64,000 nucleotides of DNA from Enemella dayhoffiae. GTDB lineage: Bacteria > Actinomycetota > Actinomycetes > Propionibacteriales > Propionibacteriaceae. Both the position numbers and the translations under genes were made by a program. Below, one piece after another: positions 40,141-49,148 of the stretch. The stretch's first letter is position 1. Each line of letters starts with the position of its first letter. The notes under the pieces are model-generated. The model searched no databases. It was given only the letters and a program-made list of their open reading frames with translations, and was not told the origin of the DNA. The stretch is taken from positions 1 through 64,000 of the forward strand of contig NZ_NMVQ01000004.1 in the NCBI RefSeq assembly GCF_002250625.1. The letters are read 5' to 3'.

Positions 40141-40267
40141 CCGAGTCCCTCAACCGGGATCTCCGGAGGTGTCCTTCGCCGGGTTCCGGATGATGCTCAC
40201 CGTCCAGGTCGACCCGGCGAGGTCGGCGCTCACCGAGATCTGGGCCGTGGCACGCCCGAACTGAACC

Positions 40268-40783
40268 TCAGCGGGCCTCGGCGAGGATGCGGCTGAGCAG
40301 GCCGTTGACGAAGCTGGCGGACTCGTCGGTGGAGAGTTCCTCGGCCAGGGCGACGGCCTCGGCGACCGCGACGTTGCTGGCGAGCTCGGTGTGCAGGATC
40401 TCGAAGGTGGCCAGCCGGCACAGGTTCCGATCGATGCGCGGCATCCGGGTCAGGCTCCAGCCCTCGCGCAGGGCCGCGCCGATCCGCTGGTCGATCTCGG
40501 CGCGGTGCTCGACGACCCCGTGCACCAGCTCCGCGGTGAACACCCGCACCGGTGGGGTGGTGTCCTCGCCGCGGCGTTCGGTCAGCAGCGCGAGCGGCTC
40601 GAGCCCGCGCAACTCGGCCTCGAACAGGATGTCGAGGGCGCGCTTGCGGGCCTTGGTCCGGGTCGAGGGCGGACGGACCGGTCCCCTGCTCGGGGCCGGT
40701 CCGACCAGCTCCAGCTCGACGCCGTCGCGTTCGATCCTGGTCGGCCCGGAACTGCTGGGTGGCACGGAGTCCTTGGCTGGCAC
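40268..40783 (-). CDS. nusB: Transcription antitermination factor NusB
   Basis: A 171-residue RNA-binding protein that joins the rRNA antitermination complex. The all-helical core runs from TKARKRALDILFEAEL through FTAELVHGVVEHRAEIDQRI to RNLCRLATFEILHTEL, and then AEAVALAEELSTDESASFVN and GLLSRIL. Its first 45 residues are a non-conserved extension. GTG at 40783 is one base after the efp stop; a GTG five codons later has AAGGA upstream and is an alternative. The efp-nusB pairing is standard. Confidence 0.92.
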   Translation of the reverse strand: MPAKDSVPPSSSGPTRIERDGVELELVGPAPSRGPVRPPSTRTKARKRALDILFEAELRGLEPLALLTERRGEDTTPPVRVFTAELVHGVVEHRAEIDQRIGAALREGWSLTRMPRIDRNLCRLATFEILHTELASNVAVAEAVALAEELSTDESASFVNGLLSRILAEAR

Positions 40784-40784
40784 G

Positions 40785-41348
40785 TCAGTTGCCGACGCGG
40801 CCGAGGTAGTCCCCGGTCCGGGTGTCGACCTTGACCTTCTCGCCCTGGGTGAGGAACAGCGGCACCTGGATGGTCTTGCCGGTCTCCAGGGTGGCCGGCT
40901 TGGTACCGCCGGTGGAGCGGTCGCCCTGCAGGCCCGGCTCGGTGTAGGTGACCACCAGTTCCACCGAGGCCGGCAGGTCAACGAACAGCGGGTTGCCCTC
41001 GTGGGTGGCGACGGTGGCGGTCTGCTCCTCGAGCAGGTAGTCCTTCGCGTCACCGACGACGTCGTCGGGCAGGCTCAGTTGGTCGTAGGTGGAGGTGTCC
41101 ATGAACACGAAACCGGCGCCGTCGTGGTAGAGGTACTGCATCTCGCGGCGGTCGACGGTGGCGGTGTCGACCTTGGAGTCGGAGTTGAACGTCTTGTCCA
41201 CCGTCTTGCCGGTGAGCACGTTCTTGATCTTGGTGCGCACCACGGCATTGCCCTTGCCCGGCTTGTGGTGCTGGAACCACAGGACCTGCCAGAGCTGGCC
41301 GTCCAGGTTGAGCACCATGCCGTTCTTGATGTCGTTGGTGGATGCCAC
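40785..41348 (-). CDS. efp: Elongation factor P
   Basis: A 187-residue three-domain factor that rescues ribosomes stalled at proline runs. [20 protein letters not shown] starts the KOW-like domain, and the tip loop [14 protein letters not shown] holds the conserved lysine (PGKG). The C-terminal OB domains are complete and end GDYLGRVGN. The GTG at 41348 is preferred because AAAGG lies 7 bases upstream and the family starts here. TAGACT at 41412-41417 is a likely -10 box. Confidence 0.95.
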   Translation of the reverse strand: MASTNDIKNGMVLNLDGQLWQVLWFQHHKPGKGNAVVRTKIKNVLTGKTVDKTFNSDSKVDTATVDRREMQYLYHDGAGFVFMDTSTYDQLSLPDDVVGDAKDYLLEEQTATVATHEGNPLFVDLPASVELVVTYTEPGLQGDRSTGGTKPATLETGKTIQVPLFLTQGEKVKVDTRTGDYLGRVGN

Positions 41349-41478
41349 GCGTCTGCCTTTCATCTCTACCGTACCGATCGGCCAGGGCGTACCGACGCCG
41401 ACCGACGAGACAGTCTAGCGGCTCTCGCCGGAGTCGCCGCTATCGTCGGACGCGCACTGGCCGACGAATGGAGGAGAC

Positions 41479-42642
41479 ATGGACAACCCACTCGTCCCCC
41501 GGCTCCGGGGGTTCGGGGAGACGATCTTCGCCCCGATGACGGCCCTTGCCGTGCAGCACGACGCGATCAACCTGGGTCAGGGGTTCCCGGACATCGACGG
41601 CCCGCCGCAGGTGCTCGCCGCGGCCGCGGAGGCGATGGCCTCCGGTCACAACCAGTACGCCCCGGGGGTCGGCATCCCGACCCTGCGCGAGGCGGTCGCC
41701 GAACACCAGCGCGAGTTCTACAACATCGAACTGGATCCGAAGGCCGAGGTGATCATCTCCGCCGGCGCGACCGAGGGGATGACCGCCGCGATCCTGGCGT
41801 TCTGCGACGTCGGCGACGAGGTCATCGCGCTGGAGCCGAGCTACGACTGCTACTCCGGCGCGGTCGCGATCGCCGGCGGGGTGTTCAAGCAGGTCCGGCT
41901 GCACGAACCCAGCTACTCCCTCGATCTGGACGAACTGCGCGCCGCGATCACCCCGCGTACCCGGATCCTGATCGTCAACTCCCCGCACAACCCGACCGGG
42001 CACGTGCTGAGCGCCGACGAACTCGCCGGAATCGCCGCCCTGGCACAGGAATTCGATCTGCTGGTGCTCTCCGACGAGGTCTATGAGCACCTCACCTTCG
42101 ACCGCCCCCACATCCCGATCGCCACCCTGCCAGGGATGGCGGAGCGCACCGTGACGATCTCCTCGGCCGGCAAGACCTTCGCGGTCACCGGCTGGAAGAT
42201 CGGCTGGCTGAGCGGGCCGGCGGAGCTGCTCAAGGACGTGCTGATCGCCAAGCAGAACATGACCTTCACCAACGGCACCCCGCTGCAGTTCGGCGTGGCC
42301 GCCGGGCTGCGGCTGCCGCAGCAGTGGTTCGAGGACCAGCGCCGGCGCTACCAGCAGGCCCGCGACCAGCTCATCGCCGGGTTGCAGGCGGCCGGCATGA
42401 AGGTGCACCCCAGCGAGGGCACGTTCTTCGTGATCGCCGACATCTCCGGGCTCGGTTACCGCGACGGAATCGACTTCTGTGAACGGATTCCGGGCGAGAT
42501 CGGGGTCGGCGCGATTCCCTCGCAGGTGTTCTACACCGACCCGGAGACCGCCAAGGACTACGTCCGCTTCTGCTACGCGAAACGCCCCGACGTGCTCACC
42601 GAGGCCGCGCGGCGGCTGGCCACCATGGGAGACGGCCGATGA
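41479..42642 (+). CDS. Pyridoxal-phosphate aminotransferase (class I/II)
   Basis: A 387-residue fold-type I aminotransferase. The cofactor lysine lies in SSAGKTFAVTGWKIGW, and NSPHNPTGHVLSADEL and YAPGVGIPTLREAV are other family motifs. The closest groups are N-succinyldiaminopimelate aminotransferase (DapC-like) and methionine/kynurenine aminotransferases of the YbdL type; sequence alone does not decide. GGAGGAG stands before the ATG. It overlaps metB by ATGA, which favours a sulfur amino acid role. Confidence 0.85.
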   Translation: MDNPLVPRLRGFGETIFAPMTALAVQHDAINLGQGFPDIDGPPQVLAAAAEAMASGHNQYAPGVGIPTLREAVAEHQREFYNIELDPKAEVIISAGATEGMTAAILAFCDVGDEVIALEPSYDCYSGAVAIAGGVFKQVRLHEPSYSLDLDELRAAITPRTRILIVNSPHNPTGHVLSADELAGIAALAQEFDLLVLSDEVYEHLTFDRPHIPIATLPGMAERTVTISSAGKTFAVTGWKIGWLSGPAELLKDVLIAKQNMTFTNGTPLQFGVAAGLRLPQQWFEDQRRRYQQARDQLIAGLQAAGMKVHPSEGTFFVIADISGLGYRDGIDFCERIPGEIGVGAIPSQVFYTDPETAKDYVRFCYAKRPDVLTEAARRLATMGDGR

Positions 42643-43808
42643 CCGAGATCTCGCGACTGACCCGGGCGATCCGGACCGGCCTGGAATGGGACACCGCCGT
42701 CGGTGCGGTGGTCCCGCCGATTCACGTCAGCACCAACTACCGCTTCGAGACGCCAGAACGGCGCGGCCCCTACGACTACTCCCGCTCCGGCAACCCGACC
42801 CGCGACCTGCTCGGCACCGCACTCGGGATCCTCGAGGGCGGCCAGCCGGCGGTCGTCAACGGCACCGGGATGGGCGCGGTGAGCACCGCGGTGCTGGCCT
42901 GCACCGAACCCGGGGACACCGTGGTCATCCCGCACGACTGCTACGGCGGCACCTGGCGGCTGTTCACCCGGCTCGCCGAGCGCCAGCACCTGGAACTGGT
43001 CAGCGTCGACCTGACCGACACCGACGCGGCCGTCACCCGGGTACGCGAGCTGCGGCCCACCCTGCTCTGGCTGGAGACGCCGTCCAACCCGCTGCTGCGG
43101 ATCACCGACATCGCCGCGCTGGCCGAGGCTGGGCACGCCGCCGGCGCGGTGGTCGGGGTGGACAACACGTTCTCCTCCCCGGTACGCCAGCAGCCGCTCG
43201 ATCTGGGCGCGGATCTGGTGCTGCACTCCACCACCAAGTACATCAACGGCCACTCCGATGTGGTCGGCGGAGCGCTGGTCGCGCGCGAACCCGAGCTCGC
43301 CGAAACCCTGGCGTACTGGGCGAACACCCTCGGTACCACCGGTGGCGCCCTGGACTCCTGGCTCACCCTGCGCGGGCTGCGGACGCTGCCGCTGCGGATG
43401 CGTCAGCACGAGCAGAACGCGGCCGCCCTGGTCGAGGTGCTGACCCGCCATCCGGCCGTCGGGGCGGTGCACTACCCCGGTCTGCCGGATCATCCCGGGC
43501 ACCAGCTGGCGTCCCGGCAGCAGCAGGGGTTCGGCGGGATGCTCAGCTTCGAGCTGGCCGGAATCCCTGCGGTGGAGGCATTCATCGACGGTCTCGGTTG
43601 CTTCAGCCTGGCCGAGTCGCTGGGTGGTACCGAGTCGCTGGTCTGCCATCCGGGCCTGATGACGCACGCCGCGATGCCGCCCGAAGTGCAGCGGGAGGCC
43701 GGGATCACCCCGGGTCTGCTGCGGCTGTCGGTGGGCATCGAGGAGACCGACGATCTGGTCGCCGACGTCGCGGCGGGGCTGGATCGCGCCGGCGCGGTGC
43801 CTCGGTGA
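42639..43808 (+). CDS. metB: Cystathionine gamma-synthase-like PLP enzyme
   Basis: A 389-residue enzyme of the Cys/Met metabolism family. The cofactor lysine is in LHSTTKYINGHSDVVGG. YDYSRSGNPTRDLLGTALG and GTESLVCHPGLMTHAAMP are typical of cystathionine gamma-synthases, which join O-acyl-homoserine to cysteine. Cystathionine gamma-lyase (reverse direction) has almost the same sequence, so the direction is not certain. It is coupled to the aminotransferase upstream and to the pentapeptide protein downstream. Confidence 0.85.
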   Translation: MTEISRLTRAIRTGLEWDTAVGAVVPPIHVSTNYRFETPERRGPYDYSRSGNPTRDLLGTALGILEGGQPAVVNGTGMGAVSTAVLACTEPGDTVVIPHDCYGGTWRLFTRLAERQHLELVSVDLTDTDAAVTRVRELRPTLLWLETPSNPLLRITDIAALAEAGHAAGAVVGVDNTFSSPVRQQPLDLGADLVLHSTTKYINGHSDVVGGALVAREPELAETLAYWANTLGTTGGALDSWLTLRGLRTLPLRMRQHEQNAAALVEVLTRHPAVGAVHYPGLPDHPGHQLASRQQQGFGGMLSFELAGIPAVEAFIDGLGCFSLAESLGGTESLVCHPGLMTHAAMPPEVQREAGITPGLLRLSVGIEETDDLVADVAAGLDRAGAVPR

Positions 43809-44491
43809 GCCCGGCGCGGGGCCGGCCACCCGGACCCGGGCGGCCACGGACCCCGGCGGCGCCCCGGATCGCCGAGACGCGACCGCGGCGGCTGGTGGCC
43901 GACGAACTCGAATCGGACGGCTACCTGTGTGACCTGCAGGTCGACGGCGCCGCCCTGGACGAGGCGGACACCGAGGACACCGACATCGGCGGCTGCACCT
44001 TCACCGGCGGCAGCCTCGCCGATTCCCGCTGGCACCGCTCGCGGTGGGTGGACTCCAGTTTCACCGGGGTGGATCTGGCGAACACCGAGCTGGTCCGGGG
44101 ATCGATGGAGCGGGTCACCTTCACCGACTGCCGGATGATCGGCGTACGCTTGGCCGCGGCGACCCTGACCGATATCGAGTTCGTCGGCTGCACGCTGCGG
44201 ATGGCCAACCTGCGCCAGGCGGTGCTGCGCCGGGTCCGACTGGTCGACTGCGTGCTGGTGAGCAGCGACCTGAGCGAGGCCCGCTGCACCGATGTGGAGT
44301 TCGTCGGCTGTGATCTGGGCGACACCCAGTGGAGCAACCCCGGACCCCGGGAGCGGCTCCGGTTCGCCGACTGCGAGCTGCAGCGGATCAGCGGGCTGGC
44401 CCAACTGCGCGGCGCCGAACTGGCCGGCAGCGACCCGGTGGTGGTCGCGCACGTGCTGGCCGCCGATGCCGGCATCTGGCTGGCGGACTGA
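43805..44491 (+). CDS. Pentapeptide-repeat protein
   Basis: A 228-residue protein. After a proline/arginine-rich N-terminus, from about residue 45 it has tandem five-residue repeats with the A(D/N)LxX pattern, such as CTFTGGSLADSRWHRSRWVD, VDLANTELVRGSMERVTF and LRMANLRQAVLRRVRLVDCV. This predicts a right-handed beta-helix. Some members mimic DNA and protect gyrase, but most have no known role. The GTG start overlaps the metB stop (GTGA). Confidence 0.85.
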   Translation: MSPARGRPPGPGRPRTPAAPRIAETRPRRLVADELESDGYLCDLQVDGAALDEADTEDTDIGGCTFTGGSLADSRWHRSRWVDSSFTGVDLANTELVRGSMERVTFTDCRMIGVRLAAATLTDIEFVGCTLRMANLRQAVLRRVRLVDCVLVSSDLSEARCTDVEFVGCDLGDTQWSNPGPRERLRFADCELQRISGLAQLRGAELAGSDPVVVAHVLAADAGIWLAD

Positions 44492-44500
44492 CACCCCGCC

Positions 44501-44546
44501 GACCGGCCCCGGATTCCAGCGTGCAGAACGGGGTGCCGGGCCGGTC
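44501..44546. repeat. 9-bp inverted repeat before the DsbA/VKOR cluster
   Basis: GACCGGCCC (44501-44509) pairs perfectly with GGGCCGGTC (44538-44546) around a 28-base loop. It follows the pentapeptide gene stop and precedes the first DsbA-like gene by 56 bases. It could end transcription or structure the leader of the next gene. Confidence 0.5.
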
Positions 44547-44602
44547 ACATCGGGGAACCGGGACCTCGCGCGGGCAGTTGTTCTGCTCGAGAGGAGCCGC
44601 CG

Positions 44603-45337
44603 ATGTCCAAGAAGAAGTCCAAGAGCCAGGCCCCGCAGAACGCCCGCCAGCGCGCCGCCATTCTCGAGGCGCGCCGCAGGAAGAAGGCCGCGGTGCAGCG
44701 CAACGTCATCATCTCCGCCGCGGTGATGGCCGTCGCCGCCCTGGTGATCGGTCTGGTCGTCGGGATCGGCAGCATGGCCCGCGAGCAGGAGGCCGCCGGC
44801 GGGCCCGCGGGTCAGCTGGTCCGCGCCGACAGCGTCCATCTGAACCGGGTCGAGAACGCCCCGGTCACAGTGGTGGAGTTCCTGGACTTCGAGTGCCCCG
44901 CCTGTGCCGCGCTCTATCCGACGATGGAGCAGACCCGCGCGACCTACGGCGATCGGGTGAACTTCGTGATGCGCTACTTCCCCCTGCCCGGCCATCAGAA
45001 CGCCATGGCCGCGGCCCGCGCCGTCGAGGCCGCCGGCCAGCAGGGCCAGTGGGAGGCGATGTACCGCAAGATGTTCGAAACCCAGAACCAGTGGGCCGGC
45101 CGGCCGGGCGTCGACGCGCTGTTCCGCGGGTACGCCGCAGAGCTCGGCCTGGACGTGACGGCCTGGGAGGCGGCGTACAACGACCCCGCCACCACCGACC
45201 GGATCGAGGCCGATCAGGCCGACGGTGAGGCGCTCGGGGTGACCGGTACCCCGACGGTCTATGTGAACGGCGATGAACTGCAGCTGCGCAGCTACGCCGA
45301 CCTGCCGGCCGCGATCGAGGACGCGCTCGCCGCGTGA
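44603..45337 (+). CDS. Membrane-anchored DsbA-like thiol oxidoreductase, copy 1
   Basis: A 244-residue protein with a basic cytoplasmic N-terminus, one membrane helix at about 35-57 and an exported thioredoxin-fold domain. The redox motif is CPAC at 98-101 in VEFLDFECPACAALYP, and the cis-proline loop is TGTPTVYVNG. It should form or shuffle disulfides outside the membrane. It starts a three-gene set with a second DsbA-like protein and VKOR, which would reoxidise it. GAGAGGAG precedes the ATG. Confidence 0.9.
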   Translation: MSKKKSKSQAPQNARQRAAILEARRRKKAAVQRNVIISAAVMAVAALVIGLVVGIGSMAREQEAAGGPAGQLVRADSVHLNRVENAPVTVVEFLDFECPACAALYPTMEQTRATYGDRVNFVMRYFPLPGHQNAMAAARAVEAAGQQGQWEAMYRKMFETQNQWAGRPGVDALFRGYAAELGLDVTAWEAAYNDPATTDRIEADQADGEALGVTGTPTVYVNGDELQLRSYADLPAAIEDALAA

Positions 45338-45342
45338 TCCGC

Positions 45343-45390
45343 AACAACTACCCCGTCCTCGGGAACCTGGACGGGCGGCCCGGCGTTGTT
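45343..45390 (+). repeat. Nested hairpin between the two DsbA-like genes
   Basis: CCCGTCC (45352-45358) pairs with GGACGGG (45369-45375), and outside it AACAAC (45343-45348) pairs with GTTGTT (45385-45390). The ribosome site GGAGAGGAG follows directly. It could attenuate transcription or tune translation of the second copy. Confidence 0.55.
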
Positions 45391-45409
45391 CCTCTGGAGA
45401 GGAGCCCCC

Positions 45410-46141
45410 ATGCCCAACAAGCCCCCTTTGCCCCGTAACGCCCGTCGGCGCGCGGCAGCGATCGAGGCCGAACGCAAGCGCAAGGCCGCGATCCGGCGCA
45501 ATGTGATCATCTCTGCCTCGGTGCTCGCGCTGGCGGCGATCGTGATCGGCACCGTCGTGGCGATCGGAAACGTCAACCGGCAGCGGCAGGCGGCCGCCGC
45601 CCCGCCCGCCGAGCTGGTTCGCACCGACAGCGTCTACCTGAACCGGGTGCCCGACGCCAAGGTCACCGTGGTCGAGTTCCTGGACTTCGAGTGCGAGGCC
45701 TGCGGTGCGCTCTATCCGACGATGGAGCAGGCCCGCAAGACCTACGGTGACCGGGTGAACTTCGTGGTCCGCTACTTCCCGATCGAGAGCCACTTCAACT
45801 CGATGCGGGCCGCGCGGGCGGCGGAGGCCGCGGGCAAGCAGGGCAAGTGGGAGCAGATGTACCAGATGATGTACGAGACCCAGACCCAGTGGGCCGAGCA
45901 GAAGGTGCCGCAGGATCAGGTGTTCCGCGGCTTCGCGCAGCGGCTCGGTCTCGACATGGCCGCCTGGGAGGCGGCGTACAACGACCCGGCCACCGAGCAG
46001 CGGATCAAGGCCGACCAGAATGACGGCATCGCGCTCGGTGTGCAGGGCACCCCGACCGTCTTCGTCAACGGCAAGCAGCTCCAGCTGCGCTCCGCCACCG
46101 ATCTGACGAACGCGATCGATCAGGGGCTGGCCGGCGGATGA
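45410..46141 (+). CDS. Membrane-anchored DsbA-like thiol oxidoreductase, copy 2
   Basis: A 243-residue paralogue of the preceding gene with the same plan: basic start, one membrane helix at about 33-53, and a thioredoxin domain with CEAC at 95-98 and QGTPTVFVNGKQL as the cis-proline loop. The change from CPAC to CEAC should shift the redox potential, so the two may differ in partner or direction. ATG at 45410 follows GGAGAGGAG. Its stop overlaps the VKOR start (ATGA). Confidence 0.9.
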   Translation: MPNKPPLPRNARRRAAAIEAERKRKAAIRRNVIISASVLALAAIVIGTVVAIGNVNRQRQAAAAPPAELVRTDSVYLNRVPDAKVTVVEFLDFECEACGALYPTMEQARKTYGDRVNFVVRYFPIESHFNSMRAARAAEAAGKQGKWEQMYQMMYETQTQWAEQKVPQDQVFRGFAQRLGLDMAAWEAAYNDPATEQRIKADQNDGIALGVQGTPTVFVNGKQLQLRSATDLTNAIDQGLAGG

Positions 46142-46809
46142 GCACGCTCGAGGAGCGCACGTCGACGGCCGAGGGGCCCACGGCCGAGGAGGAGACCTCG
46201 GCGGGCGCCGCGCTGCCCGAGCCCGAGGACCAGCCCGGGCTGCGGGGCCGGACCAGCGGGATCCTGCTGGCCGTGCTCGGCGGGATCGCGTGGGTGGCGG
46301 CCTTCGTGCTGATCCTGGAGAAGCTGCAGACGCTGCGCGACCCGAACTACCAGCCGAGCTGCAGCATCAACCCGGTGCTGTCCTGCGGGTCGATCATGGC
46401 CTCCGACCAGGCCGAGGTGTTCGGCTTCCCGAACCCGCTGATCGGCGTCGCCGGTTTCGCCGTCGTGATCACCCTGGGGGTGGTGCTCGCCGCCGGTGTC
46501 GCCCTGCCCCGCTGGATCTGGCTCGGCCTGCAGGCCGGGGTCACCTTCGGGCTGGGATTCGTGTGCTGGTTGGTCTTCCAGTCGCTCTACCGGATCGGGG
46601 CGCTGTGCCCCTACTGCATGGTCGTCTGGGCGGCGATGATCCCGATGTTCTGGCTGGTCACCGCGGACAACCTGGTCAAGGGCCGGATCCCGGCCGGCGC
46701 CGGCGTCCGCCGGGTCGTCGGGATGCTCGGCGGGATCCCCGTGGTGGCGGGCTATGTCGCGATCGCCCTGCTGATCCTGGTGCGCTTCTGGTCCTTCTGG
46801 GTCTCCTGA
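46138..46809 (+). CDS. Vitamin K epoxide reductase (VKOR) family protein
   Basis: A 223-residue membrane protein with about five helices. Cys75 and Cys83 in CSINPVLSCGSIM are the loop pair, and Cys157-Cys160 in ALCPYC are the active-site pair beside the quinone. In bacteria without DsbB, VKOR moves electrons from DsbA to quinone. The overlap with the second DsbA-like gene fits that job exactly. The first 40 residues are acidic and cytoplasmic. Confidence 0.93.
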   Translation: MSTLEERTSTAEGPTAEEETSAGAALPEPEDQPGLRGRTSGILLAVLGGIAWVAAFVLILEKLQTLRDPNYQPSCSINPVLSCGSIMASDQAEVFGFPNPLIGVAGFAVVITLGVVLAAGVALPRWIWLGLQAGVTFGLGFVCWLVFQSLYRIGALCPYCMVVWAAMIPMFWLVTADNLVKGRIPAGAGVRRVVGMLGGIPVVAGYVAIALLILVRFWSFWVS

Positions 46810-46838
46810 ACCGTCCACGCCACCGCTAGAGTCCGGGC

Positions 46839-47582
46839 ATGGACGCAGCGGATCGGGTCACGATCGTCACCGGCGGCTCGCGCGGCATCGGGGCCGGCAT
46901 CTGCCGTGAACTCGGGCGCCGGGGTCACGCGGTGGCCGTGGCCTATCGCAGCGCCGCCGAGGAGGCCGAGCGGGTGGTCGCCGAGATCGAGCAGGCCGGT
47001 GGCCGGGCGTACGCCCAGGCCTGCGACGTCACCGACGGTGCCGCGATCGACGCCCTGTTCGCGACCACCGCCGAGCGGCTCGGTCCGGTGACCGGCCTGG
47101 TCAACAATGCCGGCGCGACGCTCACCAGCGCCGATCTGGCCGATACCGACGAGGAGTCGATCCGCGCGGTGCTGGAGCTCAACCTGACCGCGGCGATCCT
47201 GTGCGCCCGGCGCGCCGTGCAGGTGCTGAGCACCGCCCGCGGCGGCCCGGGCGGGTCGATCGTCAACATCTCCTCCGCGGCCGCGACCATCGGCTCGGCA
47301 CACGAGTACGTGCACTACGCGGCCGCCAAGGCGGGGGTGGACATGCTCACCCTCGGCCTGGCGATCGAGGTCGCCGGCGAGGGCATCCGGGTGAACGCGG
47401 TCGCCCCGGGCACCGTCCGCACCGACATCCACGTGCCGGGCCGGATCGAACGCGTCGGTCCGCTGGTGCCGATGGGCCGGGTCGGCGAGGTCGCCGAGAT
47501 CGCACCCGCCGTGGCGTACCTGATGTCACCGGAGGCGTCCTACACCACCGGCACGATCATCCGCGTGGCGGGTGGCCGCTGA
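46839..47582 (+). CDS. SDR-family oxidoreductase (3-oxoacyl reductase-like)
   Basis: A 247-residue classical short-chain dehydrogenase. The cofactor loop is TGGSRGIGAGI, the catalytic serine is in IVNISSAAATIG, and Tyr-Lys are in VHYAAAKAGVDML. It resembles FabG and glucose dehydrogenase-like enzymes; the substrate is not predictable. TAGAGT (46827-46832) ends 6 bases before the ATG, so it is probably leaderless and independent of VKOR. Its 3' end overlaps aroB by 26 bases on the other strand. Confidence 0.85.
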   Translation: MDAADRVTIVTGGSRGIGAGICRELGRRGHAVAVAYRSAAEEAERVVAEIEQAGGRAYAQACDVTDGAAIDALFATTAERLGPVTGLVNNAGATLTSADLADTDEESIRAVLELNLTAAILCARRAVQVLSTARGGPGGSIVNISSAAATIGSAHEYVHYAAAKAGVDMLTLGLAIEVAGEGIRVNAVAPGTVRTDIHVPGRIERVGPLVPMGRVGEVAEIAPAVAYLMSPEASYTTGTIIRVAGGR

Positions 47583-48645
47583 CCTCGGCGTACGCCGCAG
47601 CGAGCGCGTCCTCGCGGGGGCCGGCGACGATCTCGGCGGACGCCAGCCCGTTGAGCAGCACGAACCGCAGCTGCGCGCCGCGGGTCTTCTTGTCCAGGCT
47701 CATCGCCTCGCGCAGCTCCGGCCAGGCGTCGGGGTCGTAGCCCGTCGGCAGCCCGAGCAGTTCCAGCACCGCGCGGTGTCGTTCGGTGGTCTCGGCATCG
47801 AGCAACCCCAGGCCGTGGGCGAGCGCTGCGGCGTACACCATCCCGACGCTGATCGCCTCACCGTGCCGCCAGCGGTACTGCTCGCGCCGCTCGATCGCAT
47901 GCCCCAGGGTGTGCCCGTAGTTCAGCAGTTCGCGGCCCACCGACACGCCGACCGAGGTCGCCTCGCGCAGGTCGGCGGAGACCACCTCGGCCTTCACCCG
48001 GATGCCGCGAGTGATCAGTTCGGCCAACCGGTCGCTGCTGGGATCGAGCGCCTCGGCCGGCGCTTCTTCAATCAGGGTGAGGATTTCCGGGTCGGCGATG
48101 AAGCCGCACTTGACCACCTCGGCGAGCCCGGCGCGCAGATCGGCGGCCGGCAGGGTGGCCAGAAGCGACAGGTCGCAGAGCACCCCGGCGGGCTCGTGGA
48201 AGGCGCCGACCAGATTCTTCCCGGCGGCCAGGTTGATCCCGGTCTTGCCGCCGACCGCGGCGTCGACCATGCCGAGCACGGTGGTCGGCACGGTCACCAG
48301 CCGTACCCCGCGCAGCCAGCTCGCCGCGACGAACCCGGCCAGGTCGGTGGTCGCTCCCCCGCCGAATCCGACCACCGCGTCGGAGCGGGTGAACCCGGCG
48401 GCGGCGAGCCGGTCCCAGCACTCGATGAGCACGTCGGCGGTCTTCGCCTGCTCGGCGTCCGGCAGCTCGATCGGCAGCACCTCGGCGTCGAGCGTCGCGG
48501 CCAGGCCCGCCGCGCGCTCGGCGAGCGCCGGAGCGTACAACAACGCCACCCGCTGACTGCCCTCGACCAACTCCCCCAACCCGTCGAGCACACCGGGCCC
48601 GACCAGCACGTCATAGGGCCGCTCGGCCTCGACGGCGATCCTCAC
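47557..48645 (-). CDS. aroB: 3-dehydroquinate synthase
   Basis: A 362-residue enzyme for the second step of the shikimate pathway. The NAD-binding segment AVVGFGGGATTDLAGFVAAS, the substrate loop PTTVLGMVDAAVGGKTGINL and the metal ligand region LLNYGHTLGHAIE are all intact. The ATG overlaps the aroK stop. It is the last gene of the aroE-aroC-aroK-aroB unit. Confidence 0.96.
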   Translation of the reverse strand: MRIAVEAERPYDVLVGPGVLDGLGELVEGSQRVALLYAPALAERAAGLAATLDAEVLPIELPDAEQAKTADVLIECWDRLAAAGFTRSDAVVGFGGGATTDLAGFVAASWLRGVRLVTVPTTVLGMVDAAVGGKTGINLAAGKNLVGAFHEPAGVLCDLSLLATLPAADLRAGLAEVVKCGFIADPEILTLIEEAPAEALDPSSDRLAELITRGIRVKAEVVSADLREATSVGVSVGRELLNYGHTLGHAIERREQYRWRHGEAISVGMVYAAALAHGLGLLDAETTERHRAVLELLGLPTGYDPDAWPELREAMSLDKKTRGAQLRFVLLNGLASAEIVAGPREDALAAAYAEVSGHPPRG

Positions 48646-49148
48646 CGGTGCAGCTCCGCGCGGACCAGCGCGACCACCTCATCGGGCGAGCGGTCGTCGG
48701 TGTTCACCGTGATCGTGGCCGCACCGCGGTAGAGCGGGGTGCGCTCGGCGAGCAGCTGGATCAGGGTGCCGCGGACGTTGCCGAGCAGCAGCGGCCGCGA
48801 GGAGTTCAGCCCGATCCGGCTCACCGCCGTGGTCACCGAGCACTCCAGCCAGACCACATGGTGCCCGACCAGGGCGGTCCGGATCCGCTCGTTGTGGATC
48901 GCCCCACCACCGAGGGCGACCACGCCGGGGCGGTTCAGCGCGTCGACGGTGTGCGCGGCCTCCAGCTCGCGGAACGCGGTCTCACCCCGGGTGACGAAGA
49001 TGTCGGGGATGGAGGTGTTCTCGCTCTGTTCGATCAGCGTGTCGATATCGGTGAACGGCTCCTCGATCGCGGCGGCCAGCGCCACCCCGATGGTCGACTT
49101 GCCCGACCCGGGCGCGCCGATCATCACGATGTTCTTCTCCGCGCTCAT
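48642..49148 (-). CDS. aroK: Shikimate kinase
   Basis: A 168-residue kinase that phosphorylates shikimate at O3. The P-loop is GAPGSGKST at 11-19, [14 protein letters not shown] carries the conserved aspartate, and [17 protein letters not shown] is the shikimate-binding Gly-Gly-Gly motif. Its start overlaps the aroC stop (ATGA), so it is translated together with aroC. Confidence 0.95.
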   Translation of the reverse strand: MSAEKNIVMIGAPGSGKSTIGVALAAAIEEPFTDIDTLIEQSENTSIPDIFVTRGETAFRELEAAHTVDALNRPGVVALGGGAIHNERIRTALVGHHVVWLECSVTTAVSRIGLNSSRPLLLGNVRGTLIQLLAERTPLYRGAATITVNTDDRSPDEVVALVRAELHR

